DNA of 64,000 bases, from assembly GCF_014236655.1 (NCBI RefSeq), contig NZ_JACMYG010000013.1, forward strand, positions 62,001 through 126,000, given 5' to 3'. The notes beneath the pieces were generated by a model that saw only the letters and a program-made list of their open reading frames with translations, did not search any database and was not told the DNA's origin. Origin of the DNA: Pseudomonas kielensis. Its GTDB lineage: Bacteria > Pseudomonadota > Gammaproteobacteria > Pseudomonadales > Pseudomonadaceae. Position numbers and translations under genes: made by a program. Positions 53,359 through 60,894 of this stretch are shown here, piece by piece; positions within the stretch are counted from its first letter, which is position 1, and the number at the start of each line of letters is the position of its first letter.

Positions 53359-55563
53359 ATGGATGATAAAGTACTTGAGGCGGCAGTCTTGGCGCCAAAG
53401 CTGTTCGTGGACGTTTCGCTGGGTGAAGGCGAAGAATATAATCGTGATCCAGGTTTTCAATTAACCAAGGAGCAAATAGTAAACTTACGAAGATATGAAG
53501 TTCTTGGTTTGTCTCTTCCCGTGGTAATTGACGATGTCATCGTGTATCTGGACTACGGTCAAGGGGATGCCGGCGGCCCGGGGCTGACGCCGGGTGACTT
53601 CCTGGCGACGTTCAAGAAAACCTACGAACATGCCAGGGGTTGGTCGCCACTGCGTGAAAAAATAATGTTGACGGGCACTGACCTGAAAATCTTTGCCGGC
53701 AGCATCCTGCGCATTGGCAATGGTATCGTCGAGATCTACGAGGACCAAAAAGTATCGAGTTACCTGGAGGAACACGGTATCGATACTCCAGAGAAGTATC
53801 TGGCTCAACAGTTTCTGAATCCTGGGATTCCGTCCCTGGATTTGTCTGCGGGTGATCTATATGAACTAAGAACCTATCTCGATGAAATGCTGAGCAAAGT
53901 ACAGAGCGCCCATACCAAGGCGACGTCGGTAAGGGATGAGATTGATCGTTTTGGTACCGCTATGCGCGAGGATGTTTTGCCGAGTGTAAAGCTGCGATTG
54001 AAGGCCGTATCGGAGAACACCTATCAGAGTGATATCAAGGCCCTTCAACAGAAAATTGATGACCGCTCGGAAGAGATAGAGCAGCTCAGCAATCAGTATG
54101 ACCAGATGGTTAAGGACGCGATAATGGCAGCGGCAAGTCTCAATGTCGCGGGGCTGATCCTCGGTATTTACACCGGCGTCAAAGCCGAAGAAATCCGTAA
54201 GCAACGAAATGCCCTGAAAGAAGCTCAGGCGCGTGACAATCTGCAAATGCTCAGCAAAAACAAGACGCTGAGTTCATTGAACAGAATACGTACTGATCTT
54301 CAGGAGCTCAAGGACGTCACTGTTGAGGCAGAAGTTGCGACGCAGAATCTCATGTTGGTGTGGAATTCACTGGCGCTCTATGTCAAAGCGTCCAAAGAGG
54401 ACGCAGACTTACTCGATAATGCGTTGTCGCTCAGGCAGTTTAAAAATCAAGTGCTGAGCATCATCGAGCCTTGGAATCAAATAAAAAATAGTGCAGACCA
54501 ATTGCTCGGTGTATTTGCAGAGGCGGATAAAGAGTATGAGGCCGGTCAATTGCAGGGTGCAGAGGGTGTGAAAATGTTCAGGTCGTTCTCTGCGTCGGAT
54601 ACTCCATCATTCAATATTGTTCAATTGCGTGCCTGTAACGCTCAACTCCAGGATTCCAATGTTACCGCGCAGATGCTTTTCGAACGCTGGGATTATCAAC
54701 ACGGCAATGTTGAAAAAACTAACGGCCTGGCCCTCGCTGCGAACCAGGCTACTGTCAGCTTGCGGGTGCTCAGTGGGACGACAATTATTAATCTGCAACA
54801 ATCACTCAAGAAGCTGGAGTTGTTGCAGGGGGAGGTTGCATCGCCCATCGATGCGGACGAGGTTCGTAGCGATATGCACAAGGAGCTGAACAGATTATCT
54901 GCCCAGCTCACAGCGTCATCCGACGAACTGAAGAACAGTAATCAAAAGTTGCTGGTGTCCTATAGTCGGGATAGTTCGGCGCAGTTGGCGAAGGGCTTGC
55001 GAGCTGAGCAGGCGTACGCCGAAGAGCGCATGGCTGTCCTGGAAAAGCAGCGGGATGAATTAGAGCCAAAAATCAAGTCGGTGTCTGATGGCATTGACTT
55101 GATCGCCAAGGCAGGCATCGAAAAGCTTGGCGAGCAAATGGACTTGTCGAAGGATAAGGTGGTGGAGCTGGGAATGACTCCGCCGCAAGTTGCAGTTGTC
55201 ATGTTCGCCATTGATACTTTGAAAATGTTAATCGAGGACATCGGTACCACCGTCTCTTATCTGAATATGGTCGCGCAGCTTAATAGGCTCAAAGACCGAT
55301 TGGCGGAGCTTAAGGATCAAGCGAAAAGATTTACCAGTGATGCCCTGCGTGCTGCTGGACAAATCGAGTTGCTGCAAGCGCTGGATAAAGTGGATGAACA
55401 ACGCTCGGACTATGTGGCGGAGTTCTCTAGGTTGCTGGCATATTATGAAGATCTGTCCATCAAGTTTACCCCGGCGCAGGCGGAGCCTGTCGAGGCGCGG
55501 GTTGAGTTTGCGATTGCCGAGATTAAAGAGGACATAACCTATTTGACGCCGATGAAGCTGTAA
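53359..55563 (+). CDS. Alpha-xenorhabdolysin (XaxA)-like pore-forming toxin, extended two-module form
   Basis: A 734-residue soluble, mostly helical protein without signal peptide. Residues 1-395 read as a complete XaxA/YaxA subunit: QLTKEQIVNLRRYEVLGLSL, GLTPGDFLATFKKTYEHARG, a coiled coil at about 226-252, a hydrophobic tongue at 254-273 (IMAAASLNVAGLILGIYTGV) and a second coiled coil ending LVWNSLALYVKASKEDADLL. Residues 400-734 form another unit of XaxB-like length with coiled coils at 550-580 and 635-665 around a hydrophobic hairpin (about 605-632). Normal XaxA is about 400 residues, so a fused A-B toxin is inferred. The ATG at 53359 follows GGAG; GTG 53356 is possible. Base composition is markedly AT-richer than its flanks. 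Confidence 0.78.
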   Translation: MDDKVLEAAVLAPKLFVDVSLGEGEEYNRDPGFQLTKEQIVNLRRYEVLGLSLPVVIDDVIVYLDYGQGDAGGPGLTPGDFLATFKKTYEHARGWSPLREKIMLTGTDLKIFAGSILRIGNGIVEIYEDQKVSSYLEEHGIDTPEKYLAQQFLNPGIPSLDLSAGDLYELRTYLDEMLSKVQSAHTKATSVRDEIDRFGTAMREDVLPSVKLRLKAVSENTYQSDIKALQQKIDDRSEEIEQLSNQYDQMVKDAIMAAASLNVAGLILGIYTGVKAEEIRKQRNALKEAQARDNLQMLSKNKTLSSLNRIRTDLQELKDVTVEAEVATQNLMLVWNSLALYVKASKEDADLLDNALSLRQFKNQVLSIIEPWNQIKNSADQLLGVFAEADKEYEAGQLQGAEGVKMFRSFSASDTPSFNIVQLRACNAQLQDSNVTAQMLFERWDYQHGNVEKTNGLALAANQATVSLRVLSGTTIINLQQSLKKLELLQGEVASPIDADEVRSDMHKELNRLSAQLTASSDELKNSNQKLLVSYSRDSSAQLAKGLRAEQAYAEERMAVLEKQRDELEPKIKSVSDGIDLIAKAGIEKLGEQMDLSKDKVVELGMTPPQVAVVMFAIDTLKMLIEDIGTTVSYLNMVAQLNRLKDRLAELKDQAKRFTSDALRAAGQIELLQALDKVDEQRSDYVAEFSRLLAYYEDLSIKFTPAQAEPVEARVEFAIAEIKEDITYLTPMKL

Positions 55564-55569
55564 ATGCAA

Positions 55570-55602
55570 AAAGTGGAGGGCCAGTTGCTGACCCTCCACT
55601 TT
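55570..55602 (+). promoter_or_regulatory. Intercistronic hairpin between the toxin gene and its neighbour
   Basis: Perfect 11-bp stem AAAGTGGAGGG / CCCTCCACTTT with an 11-base loop starts 7 bases after the toxin stop and ends directly before the AAGAGGT ribosome-binding site of the next gene. It lacks a T-run. It may lower or process the downstream message. Confidence 0.7.
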
Positions 55603-55615
55603 AAGAGGTCAACAT

Positions 55616-56488
55616 ATGGCTATCTATACGTTTGACAGTGAACAGCGCTGCACACTTGATCGTTATACCCTGTTCCTGTCCACGATTGTCTCAACGCATG
55701 ACAAGGTCAATCTGGTATTTTTTCGGCGCGCAAGTAGCGGCCATCAGCCGACAAGTTTGCCCTACGATTCACGTTTAAATAATGTCGTATGGGATGAGCG
55801 AAATCTGCATGGGTTGTGGGCGCGGGTCAAAGCGTTAAGAGACCAAGCCAGTGCTTACATAGAGGCGCTGGTGACATTCAAGCAAGAGGTTTTGCTGTTC
55901 ATTGCACGCACGTCCAAAAGCGAGTTGCTGGACGGGATGGATATCAGCAACTTCAGCTTGGCTCACTCGCCGATCTGGAACTCGTCACTGCCCCGGACCA
56001 TCAACGGATTGGTGTATGGGCTGGGCAATCTGTTTTTCGCTGGCAAGGGGGATATGATTCAGGTCGAAAAGATCGTTCAGGATGTATGCGAACATTCGTT
56101 TGGGCTGAAATCGATATTCACCAGGGCAATGGGGCATCGCGTTTGTGAATGTCATGCTCAGCCGATCGTGGCTCCCGAGTTGTTTAGGGCAAATGACACG
56201 ACCCCTCTCTGGGATATCGAATATTCCTCTGCGGATCCTTTGGTCAAGGCCAGGGAGTATGAGGCCGATGTATTGACGCTCTTTCGGCAATGGGAGTCAT
56301 TGGGGGTGTGGATGGGAGGTTTTTTTGAGGAGGTCAGTCTCCGTTTTGACACCGTGAGAATTGATCTCACGCAAACACAGGAGATGACAACCGTCGGCAG
56401 GCTAAAAGTGAAGCTGGAGACAGTCCAGGACAATGCTGAAGAGCTTATGGGTATGTTGAATCATGTTGAGTTGTGGTTGAGGAAATAA
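55616..56488 (+). CDS. Unrecognised 290-residue protein, partner candidate of the XaxA-like toxin
   Basis: No signal peptide or long membrane helix; the protein is helical, with a central Trp/Pro-containing section (NFSLAHSPIWNSSLPRTING, LVYGLGNLFFAGKGDMIQVE), two cysteines at HRVCECHAQP, and a final long helix (MTTVGRLKVKLETVQDNAEE then LMGMLNHVELWLRK). I do not recognise the family. It is 52 bases behind the toxin with its own AAGAGGT site and shares the same AT-rich composition, so a joint transcript is likely. It might be a diverged B subunit, a chaperone or an antidote; nothing in the sequence decides. A strong terminator follows. Confidence 0.8.
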   Translation: MAIYTFDSEQRCTLDRYTLFLSTIVSTHDKVNLVFFRRASSGHQPTSLPYDSRLNNVVWDERNLHGLWARVKALRDQASAYIEALVTFKQEVLLFIARTSKSELLDGMDISNFSLAHSPIWNSSLPRTINGLVYGLGNLFFAGKGDMIQVEKIVQDVCEHSFGLKSIFTRAMGHRVCECHAQPIVAPELFRANDTTPLWDIEYSSADPLVKAREYEADVLTLFRQWESLGVWMGGFFEEVSLRFDTVRIDLTQTQEMTTVGRLKVKLETVQDNAEELMGMLNHVELWLRK

Positions 56489-56517
56489 AAAAAGGCCCAT
56501 TTTCATGGGCCTTTTTT
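56488..56517. terminator. Bidirectional terminator between the toxin pair and speC
   Basis: Perfect stem AAAAAAGGCCCAT-TTTC-ATGGGCCTTTTTT has T-runs in both directions. It overlaps the last base of the 290-residue gene. Confidence 0.93.
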
Positions 56518-56532
56518 ACTCGCTGAAGATGC

Positions 56533-57696
56533 TTACAGGTAGAACGACTTCAGCGGCGGGAAGCCATTGAACTCAACAGCGCTGTAGCTGGTGGTGTAGG
56601 CGCCGGTGGACAGCCAGTACAGGCGGTCACCGATGGCCAGGTTCAGTGGCAGGCCGTATTTGTAGTTTTCGTACATGATGTCGGCGCTGTCGCAGGTTGG
56701 GCCGGCGATCACCACTTCTTCCATCTCGCCTTTCTTCTCGGTCCAGATCGGGAACTTGATGGCTTCGTCCATGGTTTCGATCAGGCCGGAGAACTTGCCC
56801 ACATCCGTGTACACCCAGCGCTCGACCGCGGTACGGGATTTACGCGCGACCAGGACCACTTCACTGACCAGGATGCCGGCGTTGGCGATCAACGAGCGGC
56901 CTGGCTCCAGGATGATTTCCGGCAGGTCATCACCGAAGTCTTCCTTCAGGAAGCGGATGATTTCCTCGGCGTAGGTTTCCAGGCTGTTAGTGCGGGTGAT
57001 GTAGTTGGCCGGGAAGCCACCGCCCATGTTGATCAGCTTGAGGACGATGCCGTCTTCTTCTTTCAGGCGTTCGAAGATCACTTTGACCTTGGCGATCGCG
57101 GCATCCCAGACGCTGATGTCACGTTGCTGCGAACCCACGTGGAACGACACACCGTAAGGCACCAGGCCCAGGTCGCGGGCGAGGATCAGCAGGTCCATGG
57201 CCATGTCGGTCTGGCAGCCGAATTTGCGCGACAGCGGCCAGTCAGCGGTGGTCGAGCCTTCGGTGAGGATACGCACATAGACTTTGGAGCCCGGTGCGGC
57301 CTTGGCGATGTTGCGCAGGTCCGCTTCGGAGTCGGTGGAGTACAGGCGCACGCCCTTGTCGTAGAAGTAGCGGATGTCCTTGGATTTCTTGATGGTGTTG
57401 CCGTAGCTGATGCGATCCGGGGTCACGCCCTGGTTGAGGACTTTATCGAGCTCGTAGATCGAGGCGATGTCGAAGCTCGAACCCTTGTCGCGCAGCAGGT
57501 CGATGATTTCCACGGCCGGGTTGGCCTTGACCGCGTAATACACCTTGGCAAATTCGAAACCGGCGCGCAGGTCGTCATAGGCCTGGCTGATCATCGCGGT
57601 GTCGATCACCACGAACGGGGTTTCTTGTTTGTCGGCGAAGGCCTTCATTTTCTGAAAGGTATCGCGCGCGAAATAGTCTTCGACGTTAATCGACAT
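56533..57696 (-). CDS. speC: Ornithine decarboxylase (type III PLP enzyme)
   Basis: A 387-residue fold III PLP enzyme making putrescine from ornithine, of the eukaryote-like ornithine/diaminopimelate decarboxylase group. The PLP lysine is Lys57 in KVYYAVKANPAVEIIDLL; further motifs are FDIASIYELDKVLN, SFHVGSQQRDISVWDAAIAK, NMGGGFPANY, EPGRSLIANAGILVSEVVL, and the catalytic-Cys motif GPTCDSADIM. Length and position match P. aeruginosa SpeC (PA4519). ATG at 57696 has AGGAG upstream; the frame continues 62 codons further into the leader, which I regard as untranslated or as a leader, not as part of the enzyme. Lysine decarboxylation is possible as a side activity. Confidence 0.94.
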   Translation of the reverse strand: MSINVEDYFARDTFQKMKAFADKQETPFVVIDTAMISQAYDDLRAGFEFAKVYYAVKANPAVEIIDLLRDKGSSFDIASIYELDKVLNQGVTPDRISYGNTIKKSKDIRYFYDKGVRLYSTDSEADLRNIAKAAPGSKVYVRILTEGSTTADWPLSRKFGCQTDMAMDLLILARDLGLVPYGVSFHVGSQQRDISVWDAAIAKVKVIFERLKEEDGIVLKLINMGGGFPANYITRTNSLETYAEEIIRFLKEDFGDDLPEIILEPGRSLIANAGILVSEVVLVARKSRTAVERWVYTDVGKFSGLIETMDEAIKFPIWTEKKGEMEEVVIAGPTCDSADIMYENYKYGLPLNLAIGDRLYWLSTGAYTTSYSAVEFNGFPPLKSFYL

Positions 57697-57926
57697 GCTG
57701 GGAACTCCTACTGGCAAACTGAAATTAACAATGGGTGCAAATGAACGTCCTCCGTATCCCCACTTTGGTTCGCCTACTTCCCAAGGCATGTCGCCGAAAG
57801 CAAAAAGGCCACGGGCGTGTTGTTGCCCTTGGCCTTGCTGTCTCGTCGTCAGTACTTGAGCCGGATGGATCGTTTCCAGCATGGACGTTCGGCGCGAACT
57901 TTAGGGCGTGAGGGGCTTGAGATCAA
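57697..57926 (-). promoter_or_regulatory. speC promoter and long leader with an internal terminator
   Basis: On the minus strand TTGATC (57926-57921) and TAAAGT (57903-57898) are spaced by 17 bp, a good sigma-70 promoter. The leader of about 195 nt contains a stem AAGGCCAAGGGC / GCCCGTGGCCTT (57836-57825 with 57816-57805) followed by TTTTT, an intrinsic terminator about 106 bases before the start codon. A CCTTGG at 57786-57781 could pair with the CCAAGG of the 5' arm and weaken the terminator. This arrangement suggests attenuation, perhaps by polyamines or ornithine. Confidence 0.6.
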
Positions 57927-58036
57927 CAAAAAATGTCGCGTTTTTGCACGCTTCCGTCGTGCGGTCCCGGACAGAGACTGATGTAACCGACCTGCATGAC
58001 AGTGTGATGTTCCCCCAAGAGGGAGATTTGAATACT
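57927..58036. other. Spacer between speC promoter and REPIN
   Basis: About 110 bases with no gene or RNA recognised. The whole stretch 57697-58145 between speC and the ABC transporter genes holds only the speC leader, this spacer and the REPIN. Confidence 0.5.
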
Positions 58037-58136
58037 TGTAGGAGCGAGCTTGCTCGCGATGGACGTCAACGATAACGCATGGAGCCTGGTACCCCGTGGT
58101 GCCATCGAGTGCATCGCGAGCAAGCTCGCTCCTACA
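58037..58136. repeat. REPIN (paired REP sequences)
   Basis: Two 24-nt REP copies in opposite orientation: the left begins TGTAGGAGCGAGCTTGCTCG and the right ends CGAGCAAGCTCGCTCCTACA, perfectly inverted, separated by 52 bases. The TGTAGGAGCGAGCTTGCTCGCGA unit is the commonest REP type in fluorescent pseudomonads, spread by RAYT transposases; no RAYT gene is in the window. Confidence 0.95.
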
Positions 58137-58145
58137 GTTTTTTTG

Positions 58146-59303
58146 TCAGGCCACCGCAGTCTCAGCTGGCGAAACGATACTGGTCTTGCCGCCACGGGAC
58201 TTGCCGGAACTCAAGTACTCGGCAATCGATTCCTGGGTCACCTCGCCGAGGAACACCCGCTCCGCATCCATGACCGGCAACCACGAGCGGTTGAACTCGT
58301 ACATGCGCGACAGCAGGATGCGCAGGTGCTCGTCGTAGGCGGCAGTGGCGTTGAACTCGCGCAGGTACTGGCCACAGGCGCCGGCCTGGCGGTGCAGGTC
58401 GCGACGGCGCACGTAGCCCAGGGCCTTGTTCTCGGCACAGGTGACGACCACATAACGGCGGTCGAGCTCGTCCATCAGCTCCAGTGCTTCGGCCACCGGG
58501 GTTTGCGGGCTGACGGACGGGGCGTTGTCCGCGGCGTCTTCGGCCTTGACCAGCAGCAGGCGCTTGAGGGTGCTGTCCTGGCCCACGAAGTTGCTGACAA
58601 AGTCGTCCGCCGGGTGGGCGAGCAGGGTGTCCGGGTGGTCGATCTGCAACAGCTTGCCGGCGCGGAAGATGGCGATCTTGTCACCCAGCTTGATCGCTTC
58701 GTCGATGTCATGGCTGACCATGATCACTGTCTTGTTCAGCGCCCGCTGCATCTCGAAGAACTCGTTCTGGATCATCTCGCGGTTGATCGGGTCGACCGCG
58801 CCGAAGGGTTCGTCCATCAGCAACAACGGGGCATCGGCGGCCAGTGCGCGGATCACGCCGATGCGCTGCTGCTGGCCACCGGACAGTTCACGTGGGTAGC
58901 GGTGCAGGTATTGCTTGGGCTCGAGCTTGATCATGCTCATCAATTCACGGGCGCGGTCGTGGCACTTCTGCTTGTCCCAGCCGAGCAGGCGCGGGACCAC
59001 GGTGATGTTTTCCTCGATGGTCATGTTGGGGAACAGGCCGATCTGCTGGATCACATAGCCGATGTTGCGACGCAGGGTCACGGCGTCGAGGTCGGTGGTG
59101 TCTTCGCCATTGATCAGGATCTTGCCCGAGGTCGGTTTGATCAGGCGGTTGATCATCTTCAGCGTGGTGCTTTTGCCGCAACCCGAAGGCCCGAGGAACA
59201 CGCAGATTTCGCCTTCATTGACGGTCAGGCTTACCGAGTCCACGGCTTTGACGTCTTTGCCGTTGCTGCGGAAGGTTTTGCTGAGGTTTTGAAGTTCGAT
59301 CAT
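58146..59303 (-). CDS. Osmoprotectant (betaine/choline) ABC transporter ATP-binding protein with CBS domains
   Basis: A 385-residue ATPase of the OpuCA/OsmV type. The ABC domain (residues 1 to about 240) has Walker A FLGPSGCGKSTTLKMINRLI, signature LSGGQQQRIGVIRALAAD and Walker B PLLLMDEPFGAVDPI. Two CBS domains make up the C-terminal third (VSPQTPVAEALELMDELDRR, YVVVTCAENKALGYVRRRDL) and sense ionic strength in related transporters. Start ATG 59303 (MIELQNLSKTFRSNGKDVKA); four-base overlap with the upstream permease. It is the last gene of a permease-binding protein-permease-ATPase operon. Confidence 0.93.
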   Translation of the reverse strand: MIELQNLSKTFRSNGKDVKAVDSVSLTVNEGEICVFLGPSGCGKSTTLKMINRLIKPTSGKILINGEDTTDLDAVTLRRNIGYVIQQIGLFPNMTIEENITVVPRLLGWDKQKCHDRARELMSMIKLEPKQYLHRYPRELSGGQQQRIGVIRALAADAPLLLMDEPFGAVDPINREMIQNEFFEMQRALNKTVIMVSHDIDEAIKLGDKIAIFRAGKLLQIDHPDTLLAHPADDFVSNFVGQDSTLKRLLLVKAEDAADNAPSVSPQTPVAEALELMDELDRRYVVVTCAENKALGYVRRRDLHRQAGACGQYLREFNATAAYDEHLRILLSRMYEFNRSWLPVMDAERVFLGEVTQESIAEYLSSGKSRGGKTSIVSPAETAVA

Positions 59304-59953
59304 TTCAGGAGTCCTTTGGGAGTCAGCGAGCGTTGCAGCCATTGCAAAAGCAGGTCGGCGAAGATGGCCAGCACACTGACCAGGACCGCGCCGACAATCA
59401 GCATCGACATGTCGCTGCGGCTGATGGAAGCGAGAATGAGTACGCCCAGGCCGCCGGCGCCGATGGTCGCGGCGATAGTCATCACCCCGATGTTCATCAC
59501 TACGGCGGTGCGCACACCGGCCAGGATCACCGGCACCGCGATCGGCAGTTCGACCATGCGCAGGCGCTGGCCGAATGTCATGCCGATGCCCCGGGCGGCT
59601 TCGCGAATACCCGGCTCGACGCCGGTCAGCGCCAGGTAGGTGTTACGCATGATCGGCAACAGGGAGTACAGGAACACCGCGGTAATCGCCGGCATCGGTC
59701 CCAGGCCCTGGCCGAACTTCGAGTAGAACGGCAACAGCAGGCCGAACAGGGCAATCGAGGGCACGGTCAGCAGCACGGTGGCGCTGGCCTGCAGCGGGCC
59801 GGCCAGTGCCGGAAAGCGAGTCATCACGATGCCCAGGGGCACGCCGACGACAATCGCCAGGGTCACGGCAATCCCGACCAGGGTGATGTGCTGCCAGGTC
59901 AGGTGCAGGACAAGCGGCCAGTCCAGGTGGGAAAAGGCGTTCAAAAAGTCCAT
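59300..59953 (-). CDS. Osmoprotectant ABC transporter permease (second permease gene)
   Basis: A 217-residue inner-membrane permease with about five helices (LHLTWQHITLVGIAVTLAIV, LQASATVLLTVPSIALFGLL, ITAVFLYSLLPIMRNTYLAL, VILAGVRTAVVMNIGVMTIA, MLIVGAVLVSVLAIFADLLL). The EAA-like loop GIREAARGIGMTFGQRLRMV binds the ATPase. It shares family features with the other permease of the operon. It starts 15 bases after the binding-protein gene and overlaps the ATPase gene by four bases. Confidence 0.93.
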   Translation of the reverse strand: MDFLNAFSHLDWPLVLHLTWQHITLVGIAVTLAIVVGVPLGIVMTRFPALAGPLQASATVLLTVPSIALFGLLLPFYSKFGQGLGPMPAITAVFLYSLLPIMRNTYLALTGVEPGIREAARGIGMTFGQRLRMVELPIAVPVILAGVRTAVVMNIGVMTIAATIGAGGLGVLILASISRSDMSMLIVGAVLVSVLAIFADLLLQWLQRSLTPKGLLK

Positions 59954-59968
59954 GGCTTTTCCTCCGGT

Positions 59969-60871
59969 TCAGTTGTTAGAAAGCTGTGGGTGCTGGCGCA
60001 GGAAGTCTGCGGCCACGGCCGACGGGCTTTCATGATTGACGTCGACCCGAGCATTGAGCTGGCGCATGGTCTCGTCGTCGAACAGATCGGCCAGCGGCTT
60101 GAGTTGGCCAGCCAGTTGCGGATGGGCGTCGAGGTACACCTGGCGTACCACGGGGGCAGCGGTGTAGTCGGGGAAGTAATGCTTGTCGTCTTTGAGCAAT
60201 TTGAGTTTGAACGCACTCAGGCGCCCGTCGGTGGTGTACACCAGGCCGGCAAACACCTGGCCATTGCGCAGTGCGGTATAGACCAGGCCTGCGTCCATCT
60301 GGCGGATATTGCGTCGGGTCAGGTCCATGTCGTAGCGCTCGACCATGCCTGCCAGGCCGTCGGAACGGTTGGCAAACTCGGTGTCCAGGGCCACCAGCGG
60401 GTTGTCCTCGGCTTCATTGCGCAGCACTGTGTTCAGCTCGCTGATGCTGTTGACCTCGGGAAATTGCTCGGCGATTTTCTCGGGCAGCGCCAGGGCATAG
60501 GTGTTGCTGAATTTCGATGGCGAGAGCCAGGTCAGGCCTTTCTTCGCATCCAGTTCAGTGACCCGCGCCAGGGACTGCTGGCTGTCGAGCTTTTCCGTGA
60601 CGTGGTTGTAGGACACCAGGGAGACCCCGGTGTATTCCCAGACCATGTCCAGTTGCCCGGTTTCCTGGGCGCTGCGGGCCAGGTTGCTGCCCAGGCCGCC
60701 GGTGACCTGGGCGTTGTAGCCCTTGGCACGCAGGTATTGGGCGGTGATTTCGGCGAGCAGCGTCTGCTCGGTGAAGACCCGGGCGCCGATCCGGATCAGG
60801 GGTTTTTCGGCGGCCTGGGCAAATCCTGCGCACAGCAGGACGCAGCCCAGTAACAAGCTTGGTAATTTCAT
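59969..60871 (-). CDS. Osmoprotectant ABC transporter substrate-binding protein (OpuAC/OsmX-like)
   Basis: A 300-residue periplasmic binding protein. The signal peptide LPSLLLGCVLLCAGFAQAAE is cleaved after QAA. The mature protein carries the family stretches IRIGARVFTEQTLLAEITAQ, QVTGGLGSNLARSAQETGQL, DMVWEYTGVSLVSYNHV and DAGLVYTALRNGQVFAGLVY. Such proteins bind glycine betaine, choline, carnitine or similar compounds; specificity is not evident here. The ATG at 60871 has AAGGAA before it; a frame open to 61723 overlaps the first permease gene and is a shadow. Confidence 0.93.
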   Translation of the reverse strand: MKLPSLLLGCVLLCAGFAQAAEKPLIRIGARVFTEQTLLAEITAQYLRAKGYNAQVTGGLGSNLARSAQETGQLDMVWEYTGVSLVSYNHVTEKLDSQQSLARVTELDAKKGLTWLSPSKFSNTYALALPEKIAEQFPEVNSISELNTVLRNEAEDNPLVALDTEFANRSDGLAGMVERYDMDLTRRNIRQMDAGLVYTALRNGQVFAGLVYTTDGRLSAFKLKLLKDDKHYFPDYTAAPVVRQVYLDAHPQLAGQLKPLADLFDDETMRQLNARVDVNHESPSAVAADFLRQHPQLSNN

Positions 60872-60894
60872 CGTGATTCCTTCGCTCAGCCGGA

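Noticed and set aside
57697..57882. N-terminal extension of SpeC by 62 codons
   Set aside because: The enzyme family starts at MSINVED, the ATG at 57696 has a good AGGAG, and the upstream part contains an intrinsic terminator, so it is treated as leader.
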